Assembly (NCBI GenBank): GCA_004794785.1
Contig: SJOL01005666.1
Coordinates: 284,562 to 348,561, forward strand
Reading direction: 5' to 3'
DNA: 64,000 nucleotides
From: Opisthorchis felineus
Taxonomy: Eukaryota > Platyhelminthes > Trematoda > Opisthorchiida > Opisthorchiidae
The notes beneath the pieces are model-generated. The model did no database searches and had not been told where the DNA came from. It saw only the letters and a program-made list of their open reading frames with translations. The first letter of the stretch is position 1, and the number at the start of each line of letters is the position of its first letter. The position numbers and the translations under genes are program-made. Below, piece after piece: positions 14,601 to 24,941 of the stretch.

Positions 14601-17600
14601 GAACCAGAAGTCTATGTACCCGATGCCCCGGTAGCTCAAAACCATCTGTCACTGGAGGTGGCTAAGTTAGCTGACGGTGCGGTGGTGAAGGTGGCAGATA
14701 AAGTAAGTTGGCCACGATATGCTTGAATTTGTGGTTTGCTGTTTTCTAATAGATACAGTATTGATTTGTTTTCTCAGTATCTGATTTACTACCGTTGTCA
14801 AACTGAAAATAGACAGTATAAGATTACTGCTTCAGAAAATGGAAAGATTTGCCATCGCTTTCCCAATTTTTTCACTTACATCTCACGGGAACAAAGCAGG
14901 AGTACTGGGCTCAGGAGGTGTCGATCGATATATCATTCGTTACTAGCGGCTTCCAGAGAAGATACGTGAAACCTAAAAAATTAGCAAATGGATCAACATA
15001 ATTAAGCCAACAAGCAATAAAACCATGAGTAAAACGATGCTTTTTGGTGGTTACCTCCTCTTCAGTGTAACTAAAGCTGACTTATGCCAGGCGTGACTTC
15101 TCATGGGCTTCCTGAAACTCTGATGCTAACGAGGAGTTCGTTGCAAATTTAGGATTCGAGGGATGAGCGTAAAGCTTTCTGCCATCCCTTCTTTCATGGG
15201 TAAACTGGATTACCCTTGTCGGATCTGCTTCCCCTTATATCTTCTCCAACACCTCACGTTTTTTTAACTAGTAACTAACACTCACATGTCGATTGCTATC
15301 TACGATGTTGCACCGTTTTACACCATGTGGCAAACAGTGGGGCAGATACGAAACCAGACCACAGTGAAAAGAATGACTCGCAGTCTGGCGTTAAGGCTCT
15401 ATCTCCGTCCTTCCAGATCTAGACTAAATACATAGTAGGAAGCACTTATTTTGTGTCCCGACCTTCTTGTCTAGTATCGTACTTGTAAGGAAACCAAGTC
15501 GAAACGGCCAAGCGACTGTCTTATATACTGACCTGGTTAATGAACTGAGCTGTTGCGTTCTCATCTGTTCGCATCAAAGTCTGTCGGCAAACTATTTGCT
15601 CAGCCACTCAGGTAGATTACTGTTCCCAATTTAAAATGTGAAACTACGAATAAGAGCTGCTACCTGCTCGAAAACCCATCCCTCCTTAATTTCAGGAAAA
15701 CTTGTAAAGTTTGATGCACAAAAATGCGTTACGCAGATCTGAATTTTTTTAAGGCACCAATGGAAAACTGACATTCTCCGGATACAACAACAAGGAAATA
15801 GAAAGTTGCGTTGTTGGTAAACTGATAAGTGTTCTCATAGATAATGTCACAGTAGCCCAATCGTTAGGGCGTAAGTTCCGTAGTCCGGAAGCAACCTTCG
15901 GATATCTACCGTCTCTGTCCATGCTTGGGCAATTTGGCAATATCTCATCCCCTAGTCACGGTGGGATGGCCCGAGAGGGTGTTACGGTCCAACGGTTATT
16001 AATTTTTACGAAATACACTCGTTTGCACATCAAGTTGGTTCTAACGGAAGGCTTGGCTGAACCCCAGATCAAACTCGCGTTTATGTTTTCTTAAGATGAA
16101 AGTGCTGCACCAATACTTTTTTGGTAGAGAGCATTTTCTCTGATGTTAAAGTTCATTTATTTTGCTTTCACTTCAACAAAGATCGCTCAGCCGAAGCAAG
16201 CAATCCGTGATTTTCCTAGGGTCGCCTAGGGTGGTCGCCATTAAGAAAATTCTGGTATTTCAAATGCCGACTGGTGTAGTGTAATTCTGCCGACACATGA
16301 TCGTTGTCATCCTACTCGTAGGTTAATCAGAAATTCTATGCTCATGCCTCGGATGACTTTCTAGTTTGATGGAGAAGGAAGTAGTTGTCACCCCACTTTA
16401 TTAACTATCAAAAGCTAAATGATGTCGGCCCCACGAGCAGCACCATACGCTACGCAGAATACGGGTATTCTGCCATTCATGTGGGGCGTCAGAAGCTTTT
16501 GTTGTAATTTGGTCTGGAAACGGGTATAAACTGTATCGTCATGAACAGGATCGTAGGCAGCAATTTAGAGAAGAGGACATAAAGCATTTAGGTATCACAC
16601 ACAGAAGTGTGATATAAAGGCTACACCTTTCCACGTAGAGATATTTGAGTATTTTCTCAAGTATAAAATTAGCAGAATGGCCCAACAAAGATACCAGTGT
16701 CGGGAGAGAAATCTGAAGATGACTCGATGAGAAGGCAATTTGTTGTTTCTCTCAACACTTCCTGGGTTGTTGTACCAGGGCTTTAGGCTTTTTAGGCCAG
16801 CGGTTTTTCTTTTCCTAGCCCCGAGGAAATTTTTCCTCAGGGCATATGTTATATCCTACTTTGATTGGATGGACAAGATCCTTCTATCAAGATCCACTCA
16901 GTTGCTTCAAGCCCTGGTGTGGTTCATAAAAAGTGGAGTGTATACTTCACCCAATGGCCTTCAGCATTACAATATCAAGAGAATTCAACCGGGAAATCAA
17001 CGAGTTTTCACGGTCTTAATAGTAGTTCGTACCTAATAATGAAGCTTGCTTCACTTTGATGAGCAGTTAAAGTGTGGCCCTTTTGCCATCTAAGGTAATC
17101 TGGTCTGGGTTAGAACAATGAAAATATAATTAAATCAAATGATAATCAGCACTTCACAAAGTCTGCTAGCGAAATACACTCATTTTCATGTTAACTTGGT
17201 TTTGACGGGAGACTTACCTGGAACCCAGCTGATGAATCCCAAGAAGAGCGAAACCGGTCGCAAACTGTCAAAGAGTTTTCAGCAACCTTATGAGTAGTGT
17301 GTTATGTCTATGCACTAGTTTACTGTTTTTTAGTCTCCCAAGAATGCCATCTGACTGTTCGAGTCCAGAAATGTTCTTATGCGTTACTGCCCTGCCTCTT
17401 TTCAGGTTCGTCAGCGCCGTCTTCAGCTGCTGCCGCTCTTTAGTGACTTTGACGAGACACATCGCATGACAGTCAGTCAGATGCAATTCCGACGTGTACT
17501 AATGACAATGGATTTGGCAGACATGCTGAGTGAGAGGGAATGGTCTAGTCTATACTGCAAATATCGACATCCGTTGGGGGTTGTTGACAATATCAACTAC

Positions 17601-17657
17601 CTGGCATTCATCGATGACGTCTACACCGCAGCTGGGATGGATCCAAGAATGCCTTAG
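5481..17657 (+). CDS. Multi-EF-hand protein, five exons, 5' end incomplete
   Basis: Seen: five open segments join in phase at 5481-5685, 8116-8410, 12051-12199, 14501-14702 and 17406-17657, each intron with GT and AG ends. The joined product is 367 residues and ends at TAG 17655-17657. It has three EF-hand-like units. Each begins with a helix and a loop starting FDKNHRGYV (about residue 66), HDKLNHGYM (about 181) or FDETHRMTV, and each is followed by a partner half such as FDYREFLGVL, IDWRAFCEEIEHVF or INYLAFIDDVY. The loops lack several acidic calcium ligands, so calcium binding is doubtful in some. Known: proteins with repeated units of this type occur widely in ciliated eukaryotes and are often unnamed. 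Inference: a cytoplasmic or axonemal structural EF-hand protein. The first exon here starts mid-codon, so at least one upstream exon is missing; 899-949 is a candidate. No clear AATAAA follows the stop. Confidence 0.85.
5765..5855 (+). repeat. tRNA-derived SINE copy, 3' part
   Basis: It contains CGCTTGGGAAATCTGGCAGT, ATCTCACCCCTCATGCTTC and GAGTTGCACGGCA, matching the SINE body. The tRNA-like head is lost or too diverged. It lies just inside intron a-b of the EF-hand gene. Confidence 0.6.
7321..7343. repeat. TA dinucleotide microsatellite
   Basis: About 11 TA units in the EF-hand gene intron a-b. No coding or element sequence is attached. Confidence 0.95.
8116..8410 (+). CDS. EF-hand gene exon b
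   Basis: The acceptor is TTGATTCCAG and the donor is GCGGAA|GTAAGT. The exon completes the first EF-hand loop and its exit helix (NNFRQLVTMF), then the partner half ending DYREFLGVLDPP. A charged linker follows (EEIEYKYPERLKTLQ) and ends LDQIKAE in phase 0. Confidence 0.87.
8411..12050 (+). other. EF-hand gene intron b-c
   Basis: Begins GTAAGT and ends CTGCAG. Short frames only; no element recognised. Confidence 0.8.
12051..12199 (+). CDS. EF-hand gene exon c
   Basis: The acceptor is CATTCTGCAG and the donor is GAGGACCG|GTAAGTAAG. The exon encodes the second EF-hand unit: helix RRIRLSDWF, loop RDHDKLNHGYM, then RSTFRRCLGVL. It ends with two bases of an arginine codon that is completed by the first base of the exon at 14501. 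Confidence 0.85.
12200..14500 (+). other. EF-hand gene intron c-d
   Basis: Begins GTAAGTAAG and ends TTGCAG. Short frames only; no element recognised. Confidence 0.8.
14501..14702 (+). CDS. EF-hand gene exon d
   Basis: The acceptor is CAATCATTGCAG and the donor is GATAAA|GTAAGT. The split arginine codon restores EDRYKGPQPETIDWRAFCEE, the partner half of unit two and the most family-typical stretch of the gene. A proline-rich linker (LKEPEVYVPDAP) follows, then LEVAKLADGAVVKVADK. The exon ends in phase 0. Confidence 0.87.
15850..16000 (+). repeat. tRNA-derived SINE copy
   Basis: It contains AGTCCGGAAGCAACCTTCGG, then ATGCTTGGGCAATTTGGCAA and TATCTCATCCCCTAG, ending GAGAGGGTGTTACGG. These match the body of the 21.6 kb copy with point changes. 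It lies in the EF-hand gene intron d-e. Confidence 0.65.
16010..16082 (+). repeat. Penelope-like element end block, partial
   Basis: CGAAATACACTCGTTTGCAC, ATCAAGTTGGTTCTAACGG and TTGGCTGAACCCCAGATCAA match the block at 17164 in the same orientation, 1.15 kb upstream. It follows directly on the SINE copy ending near 16000. Confidence 0.55.
17164..17300 (+). repeat. Penelope-like element end with hammerhead
   Basis: AGCGAAATACACTCATTTTC, then TTGGTTTTGACGGGAGACTT and ACCTGGAACCCAG run directly into the hammerhead core at 17229. GTCAAAGAGTTTTCAGCAAC follows. This is the only copy in which the end block and the ribozyme are contiguous, so it defines their relative order. Confidence 0.6.
17224..17264 (+). 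ncRNA. Hammerhead ribozyme motif, stem I lost
   Basis: CTGATGA (17229-17235), a 14-base stem II region ATCCCAAGAAGAGC, GAAA (17250-17253) and CCGGTC (17254-17259) appear in the correct order and spacing. The arms of stem I (CCCAG before, GCAAA after) no longer pair. This copy has both core boxes intact but broken helices. It lies in the EF-hand gene intron d-e, in the sense of the gene. Confidence 0.6.
17406..17657 (+). CDS. EF-hand gene terminal exon e
   Basis: The acceptor TGCCTCTTTTCAG is strong. The exon opens VRQRRLQLLPLFSDFDETHR, which is the third EF-hand unit, and its partner half ends INYLAFIDDVYTAAGMDP. The stop is TAG at 17655. The third loop carries methionine and threonine where calcium ligands are usual, so this unit is probably structural. 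Confidence 0.88.
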   Translation, partial: VRQRRLQLLPLFSDFDETHRMTVSQMQFRRVLMTMDLADMLSEREWSSLYCKYRHPLGVVDNINYLAFIDDVYTAAGMDPRMP

Positions 17658-19307
17658 GAATATCAACCTTTCGACTGGTTGACTCGCTAAATAGAGACAC
17701 AATTATTTGAAAATACATATCTGACACTTCAAAGTATTGTTTTAAAACATAAGCTTCCAAGATAAGGACCATCCACGATGAGAAGCTGATTCACAGTGGG
17801 AGGAGCATGGTACTGTTCCTATGAATACGAATGTCTTCTGGAGGTATGTATGATGAAACAAGCCACACCTAGATGTTACACAGACAGAAAGCTGGCAGTA
17901 TTCATACGGAGTGCCTTGTAGTTCAGTTCGCAAAATAAGGGATAAGGTGCAAACAGAAACACCAACCACAGGGTGCTACATCTTTCACCTCTCGTTTGAT
18001 TCAGTTATCTTTCACTTTCCCTAGTGAATTCTTATTGGATAAAAGGGTCCTTCAGAAAACTAACGTGTTCCTCATGTGATTAACTGCTTTGAAACAGCTT
18101 AATTGGATCAACAGACGTGGGATTTTAAGCGTAATTGATGTCCCCCATGCTTACGATTAGGCTTGCTAACTCACTTAATAATCCCACAAAAGCAATTAAG
18201 GGCATCTTCAGTCAGGTTGACTTTTTGGTAGTTCGTTGTGGTCATGGTAGCTGTCTCATCCAATGGTGCTGTACGATTCCTGATATATCATGCCGCACTT
18301 CCTGAGATGAATGGAGCATTGCAAATGGTTCGGTCCCATTTATTCGGTATTCTTCCGTAATTTGCATTGAAATGCTTTCAGTTATCGCACAACAATTTTT
18401 TTCCTACACTCTCTTCAGGTTGATGATAATTTTCTACTGCTAACAGTCGCCTTGAAACTGCATCTCAGCTGTACCCAATCCAGTTGGTTTTCGGATAGCA
18501 TGTTGATCAAAGCGGCAACATTTGAATAGTTGAGCCAACATCTTGTTTTGTGATTGGTATAAATCTGTGTGCTGCATCACTGAGTGACAGTGCACGGCGC
18601 TAACCAGGGCACTAAGTTTGTAGCACTTCTGAATAGTTCGGAAATTAGTTTTGTCTGCAGATTTACAATTTAAGTTTTCTTAATTTATGTAAGGACTACC
18701 CATACTAGCAATAACCCGTGATGCAAATAAGCCCCTCCAAAACCCCGGGATCAGCATGAGTGTAGCACTGTTTCGTTACATAATAAAAGTTGTTATTTGA
18801 CCGTTAATGCATGTAACTTAACCCAATGCAGCGGGTGAAACATCTTTGGTGGATTGGGTACTTCTGTTTTCATGGGATTATTTTGCTGGAAGTGCGGATT
18901 TATTCTACGTTCCAGGCGTATCTTTTACACTGAATGTTTCAGTCCCGTTGATGAAATTATCTGTCTTCCTCAGTACTCTTGACCTCCTCAATGAGCACTT
19001 CACATTCCTACCAACCAGGTGTACACATGAAGCTAGAGAATTTGGCGATGGCAGACAAACCACATCAATAAGACGAACTGGACCCAAAAGTGCCGCTACG
19101 CGCTCCATTTGTTCACAAACGACATAGGGCAAGAATCAATAAAAGTCATTTTCCAATGCAACTTTTCCATCTTGGGGGGTATCTTAAACCTTCTGAGTTG
19201 CCTGTACCGAATGATCACGGCTTCGGTCCATAATGTACAACATGGTGTCAGCAGAAAATTTGTAAGTGCATAGTAGTTCAGTCAATGTGTGGTAATCCCG
19301 TTATCAA

Positions 19308-19355
19308 TTCAGTTTGTAAATACAGCTTAGTTCCAGTTCAGTTTGTAAATACAAT
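19308..19355 (+). repeat. Short tandem duplication
   Basis: TTCAGTTTGTAAATACA occurs twice about 26 bases apart, at 19309 and 19336. It is an intergenic direct repeat with no visible function. Confidence 0.7.
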
Positions 19356-21607
19356 GCAGTAGGATCATTAATCACTCGAACAGTGGTAAAATTTGTTGCA
19401 ACGCTACAAAAGAGGTATTTGCATAGCGTACAACACCCTCTTTTTACATCTGCTAGAACTCCACTTTTTGTCTCACCATAATTCTTACTCTTGCATTTGC
19501 ATCCAAATCTTTGGTGACTGATCAAGATCAATCAGTCAGGTTATTCTTTAGGATACTGTGAGCTGTGATGAACATTTGTGGTGCAATTCGGTGTTCGGCC
19601 TACCTGCAATATATAGGGATTTGCAACACCTGACAGAACATTATTGAGACTGCTCTGCTGAAATCCTTTCGGAAAGCTGGCAAAGTGATATACCTATGTT
19701 TATTGCTAGTCTGTAGTACGTACTAACTGATTTCGAGGCCAGGGGATCCCTTCATCTCATAGTAAAAACACCTGAAACTTAAGGGAGCGGTATCACTTGC
19801 AGCAATATTCGGTAGAAAATACCAGACGATGCAAAACTGACCAAGCCACTAACTGCAACACAAATGGCTGGCAACAGCTCCTGATTCCGTTCTAAATGCC
19901 GTTCGGTGAGTCATTGTTTGTTCATCTGTGAAGCTGCACTACTGTACATGACCCACTGATCAGCAGAAAAATTGGTAGTTTATCGGGCATTTTAATCACC
20001 TGCCGGATTATAAAGTGGTGAAACATTTCAGCAAGGAACTATCTATGTAGTTCACGGGATTTCCAAGACAAAATACACAGATATCTGACGAAGGATTTCT
20101 TAACCCAGTTAGAGTATCAATTAAACCAGTGTGAGACAGAGATGGTGTGCCATACGCCAATGTTTGTTTCCATCTTTATTGTCGAGTTTCGAACCAATGA
20201 GTGGCTTCGCAATCAGCATGCTCAGATCGAAATGAACAGACGTTCCATGAAATTGAAGAGTGCTAAAAAGGTCCGTCCAGGATTAATAAGATGGGAAACT
20301 CGGTGCTAATAACAAAAACATGGAGTGAATATGAGAACGATTAACTAGAATCAGCATGTAGCCTGGTGCTACGTCGAGCCAAACATCGCTCAGCTCATCT
20401 AACTGAAGTAGACGCCGTTCTATTGTGAGTAGAATCATGCATAAATGCCCTTGAGTTGTAAATTCCCAGCATGTTGCTTGGAAATAGATCACGGTTAAGC
20501 CCACAAAGGGATAAGAAAAGAATGGATACTGTAAGGGAATGCTGACTTTTTCTTCCACCAAAACGTTGCCCTGGGACATAAACATATTACTAGTCGCGTG
20601 CGCAAGCTTGTATATACCATTTGAAGCATCATATCCACAATGAAACAGCTGCCGTGATCCGTTCTATATCAGCTAAAGCATTCTGCCATTCTTGCTAGTC
20701 CATTTCCTTCCAGTTCCGACTTATTGGTGCGAATATTTCAATGTCACATAACTGCAGTTGGTTGCGTGACCTGGCCCAGAAACTGTCGACTGAGTTCACT
20801 AGTCAAGCTAAACTGCTTACCAAACAGAGGCACACGAAGCACTCACCATGAGTGTACCAAAACAAGTGGGTCGTACACTGTCACAGCTGCTGGTGTCACG
20901 CGACCATTTCACTGCAGATCTCATGTGACCGCGGCACGCCAGAAAACTTGCAAAATTCACCTACGGGATATGAAGCACCCCGGCGTAAGTACGTTTTGTG
21001 CTTCAATCGTCTGTACCAGTAGAACTTGCCGTGTGATTTTCGGCAAGACAAACCAACATCTTTACACCTCAGAGCTTTGAGGAGCTTTCGGGGTTCAACG
21101 ATTTTATAAAGTGTCAGAATGTATAGCCTTTATCTAGTGAAGGAAGATCCTACAACGACTTGCTCGGCAATATTACACTACGCACTAGTTTTGAGCTTCG
21201 TATCCAAACACCCTCCACAGTGAAGTACTTGAAATCAATTAACGCACACAGCTCTAATGGCCTGTCCTTATTGAATACTGTTCGCCGAATATGATGACTG
21301 GTATTTTTACACACTCAAGGTCATAATACTGCGTGTGTGCCGCAACCCGATCCATATTTTTGTATCTCTCGCTGAAGCACGTTTCAAGATGTGGTGGAAC
21401 ATTAAGGAGTATTATTGTCGACTTCATCGCCAGTAGGCACAGTAACGTTTGTCTCGTTTTTCTCGGAGAACCCACCTTTTTTCGGGGTCATTTACACTTC
21501 TAACACTGGATCAAAATACGGACCAGTCTTTGCTTGTACCATTACTCCCTGTTATTTCGTCAGCCGCTTCATGGCTCAATAATCGCCTAACAGTGTCTTT
21601 CTTGTCT

Positions 21608-21765
21608 GAGGCGAGATAGCTCAGGTGGTTAGAGAGCGAATTTACTGACCGGACCGACCTAGGCATCTGGACTTCCCGTGCTTAGGCTTGGGCAACCTGA
21701 CAGTATCTCAGCCCTCGTGCTTCCTTCGGGTGGCATGGCAGCTAGGCACTGGAAGGGTGTTACAG
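21608..21765 (+). repeat. tRNA-derived SINE copy (best preserved head)
   Basis: The head has a tRNA-like A box, TAGCTCAGGTGG, at 21617-21628, followed by TTAGAGAGCGAATTTACTGA. The body reads GGCTTGGGCAACCTGACAGT and CTTCCTTCGGGTGGCATGG, ending GAAGGGTGTTAC. The same body recurs at 5.77, 15.9 and 28.3 kb. Confidence 0.75.
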
Positions 21766-24751
21766 CCGAACTATCAATGATCTGAGACTTTGATCTCTGG
21801 TTAGACAGGCAATGAATTTTTGCCTTTTCGTCTGTTATCCAGGTTTCCATACATCTACCTCATTCTTGCAGTTTCACATTCTAAAAATTAATCATCCTAT
21901 GCATAAAGCTTTCCTTGCTTTGATATGAACCAGTGGATGACTCATGCAAATTCAGCATCGCCTGCCAAAACGGCGATCCGATACAAGATAGACATCTATG
22001 AAAAAGGAGTATAGCTGGAAATTCCTGGACGGTAGACACTCTTCAGAGGACTGAGGCTAGCACATTCAAATTTGGCCGACAGAATTGCGCCGTGGACTAG
22101 CCATGGGAGTTGCATCTCTTTTGTTTTGATGACTTTGTGATATTTGAATGGGAGCACATAGAAGAAAATGAAAAAGACACGGTTAGAATTTTAATCCGTA
22201 TAGTGTCAAAGCGATGTTCAAAAATACAGACCTGAGTCTTTACGGACTGAGCCGGTGTGCACCCGTTACTGACTAGTTACAAGTAGGTTCTGTAGATAAG
22301 AAAAATGAGGAACAGGTCCAGAAATACGTCCGATGAAAGAAACGCGCGTCAGAACAAACGATAATAAGATCAATATCTGAAGAATCTGAGTTCATTGAAA
22401 CGGTTTGGAATGTTATCATATATACATGAGAGGTGTTTATCTGGGTTCCAAAGCGGTCAGGTCGGTCTCGCAAGTTAGCGTGCTTCACTTTGGTCTGTCA
22501 CAAAGCGATCGAATTTTGTCCTCGCTCGTACGACTCGTTTCCCAATGACTAACTAAAACAGTGTTCAAAATTAAAACAACAAGTGAGAAGCACAGAATTC
22601 TAAGTGCTTTACTTTTCTCCATAAAATCATCTACGAACTTCAGGGACAAATTGGTGGACAGACGAACATATTAATGAATTAGTACTTATTACATTATAGC
22701 AGTAAACCCGGCCCATTACAGAGTATGGACACTGAATCCCACGAGGATATGCATCAAATGTCCTTTTGATCTCAGGGCAAAGACAACAGAATAGCGATAA
22801 GTATCTGCGTAGCAAGGAGTGAAAAGGTAGCGTTAGAGTTGCTATGGTTACGAGAACTAGGGAAGCTGAGGCTGGATTGACGCACGCACAAGCCTGGAGA
22901 CCAAGGAAGTGACAAGTGGACATAGAAGCTCACAAACTAAGTTAGTCGTTGCACACGATACAGACGACAGTGTAGAGTGATCGCGTGGCATACCAATATA
23001 ATTCCGTCTCTAATTGGGTAATAAACCTACTGGGGAATCTAAAAAAAATCATCTTGAGTTGAAAAAGCACCGAAACCATTGTATGAAACTAATACAGTTT
23101 CAAAGTCCTACATATTGGATAAGTATACGTGAATAGATTCTCCGTCAAAAGTCATTGATATACAGGCAAGTAGTGCACAACACAGTACTAGGGCTATCTA
23201 TTGCTTCTTACTTTTACGAATCCCCTGCTAATATGACCATAAGGAGATGCAGATTACTTGCGAGATATAGACATAGAAATTCAGCTTATCCTATAAAGTT
23301 GCGTTCGTTTCTAATCTTTTTCTGAGAAGGGTGTATAAAACGAAGCGCAAGGTACAGTACAAGGAAACGCATCTTCTGAACATGTAATATGGGATAGCCT
23401 ACTAGGTATTTTGAGCTGTCAACGGGAAATACTGCACTGAAACCACTATGGTGAATACAGTAGGAACGTAGGCAAAATATTTCGAGGAATAAGCGTTATC
23501 TGATTATGGCTGAGTTGGGAAAAATTGACCTTAGTGGCAAAAGTAGACTGAATCGGTATAATTTTATTCTGTAGTTACTAAGTGTTGACTGTACATGTGT
23601 AGAACATCCGTTTTAGAACTACCAGCGTTGGAGATGACTAGCTAAATGATAGTGAAAATGATAGAGGTCTCTACTTAAGTTTCATGTGTGCAAAGTATTC
23701 GGATGGATGGCTACATAGGTTTCAGCAAACGTGTGATCAAAAAAGACAACCCGAGGACAGCAGACACAGGAAGAGAATTATTAGATATAACAAACCTAAT
23801 GAGAGCATCGGCAAAACCGACGACGCAGATATCCGGAGTTCCCGGATGTCCAGATTCCGTCCGTCTGATGTTTGGAGGGACAGGTAATGCGGAGCTAATA
23901 CCATAAACTAGGTTCCATTTTATACGAACATGTTGTTTATACGGCTACAATATAAGCTCAGTTGAAAAACAAAGCTTATTGCACAGTAAGAAAGCGCATA
24001 TGGTTGCAGCACATTGGGGACGCATTTTGTGGTGCACTGTAGCGTGGAATTTGAACGTAGTTGTTGGCCACCATGCAAGACTCGTAGCAGGCCAGTCGAC
24101 AAGATAGCGTTTCAAACTCCCGGACAAACTTCCAGCCCAAACTTATGTGACTAACCGGCCTTTATACAGTTTCTGGTAAAAAGTATACATACCAGCCAAA
24201 TGAAACCACTTGAATAGACAATGATATCCTATGGTTGTGAGTAATTTAAACGTAATGTGTAATAATCTAATGGATAATCGTCGAAACCACTATCTGAATA
24301 AAAGCATTTAGACAAATGTAATTGTTGAGGAATCCCAAGATTTGATGATTCTGGGCCAAGCGATTCCATTTTTTAAGGAAAAACGCCCTCATACATGGTG
24401 CATGTGCCATCAGGCGAGCGATAAACTAGACTACAAATGATAGCGAAAACTGATTACACTGAAGGGTGTAACAAATATTAAAAATATAAACAAGAGGGAT
24501 TCCAGTCAACTCCTTGAGCTGTCGCCATGTTTTCGTGACCGTAGCCCACAAGGCTCAGGGTGACCTGGTCAATAACATGATTTACGGTTACCTAGCTCGC
24601 AGGTGGAAAATTCGCCCCAGCGATGTCATGGTTACCAAGAAGAGATTAACAGATGGGTAAGGGAAGTTGGGACAAGAATGAGGAATCACGCTGCGGTAGT
24701 AAAGACAGAGATTGCAATAAATGTTCTTGCAAATATGAGATTTAAACTTAC

Positions 24752-24941
24752 ACTCAAATCTTTTTGAGCTGTTATGTTCCGCCTCTACAGTGAAGCTAGG
24801 AAGCAGCAGTGTAGACCTTGATCGATCGATATGGCTGATCCGACTTTCCTCAATCATCCATGGAAGAGATGATATCGAGCTGTGTGGACGCCAGTATCGG
24901 GGACAGGTTTTTGTTTGGCTCGAAACAGTTGATGTCCTTTT
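24752..24941 (-). CDS. FAM149: FAM149-like exon I
   Basis: The acceptor is CCATATTTTCAG and the donor is TTTGAGT|GTAAGT. In the frame set by exon H it encodes KRTSTVSSQTKTCPRYWRP, then RSRSTLLLPSFTVEAEH, which resembles a short conserved motif near the C-terminus of FAM149 proteins. One base is carried over to the next exon, which was not identified. If the donor is unused, the frame runs on to a stop at 24588. Confidence 0.7.

Larger units (their letters stand above)
14703..17405 (+). other. EF-hand gene intron d-e
   Basis: Begins GTAAGT and ends TTTCAG. It holds the SINE at 15850, the partial end block at 16010 and the end block with hammerhead at 17164-17300, which stops about 100 bases before the exon. 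Confidence 0.8.
17658..24751. other. Intergenic region between convergent genes
   Basis: It holds the best SINE copy at 21608 and the short duplication at 19308. It must also contain the 3' end of the FAM149-like gene (minus), but no exon could be fixed. The stretch 23690-23900 is open on both strands and is the only weak candidate. Confidence 0.6.

Noticed and set aside
21608..21680. True tRNA gene
   Set aside because: The A box is good, but no acceptor stem or anticodon arm folds, and the same sequence is dispersed as a SINE.
23738..23894. Minus-strand segment in the right phase to follow FAM149-like exon I
   Set aside because: The translation is unusually hydrophobic near its end and shows no FAM149 similarity, and the same stretch is equally open on the plus strand.
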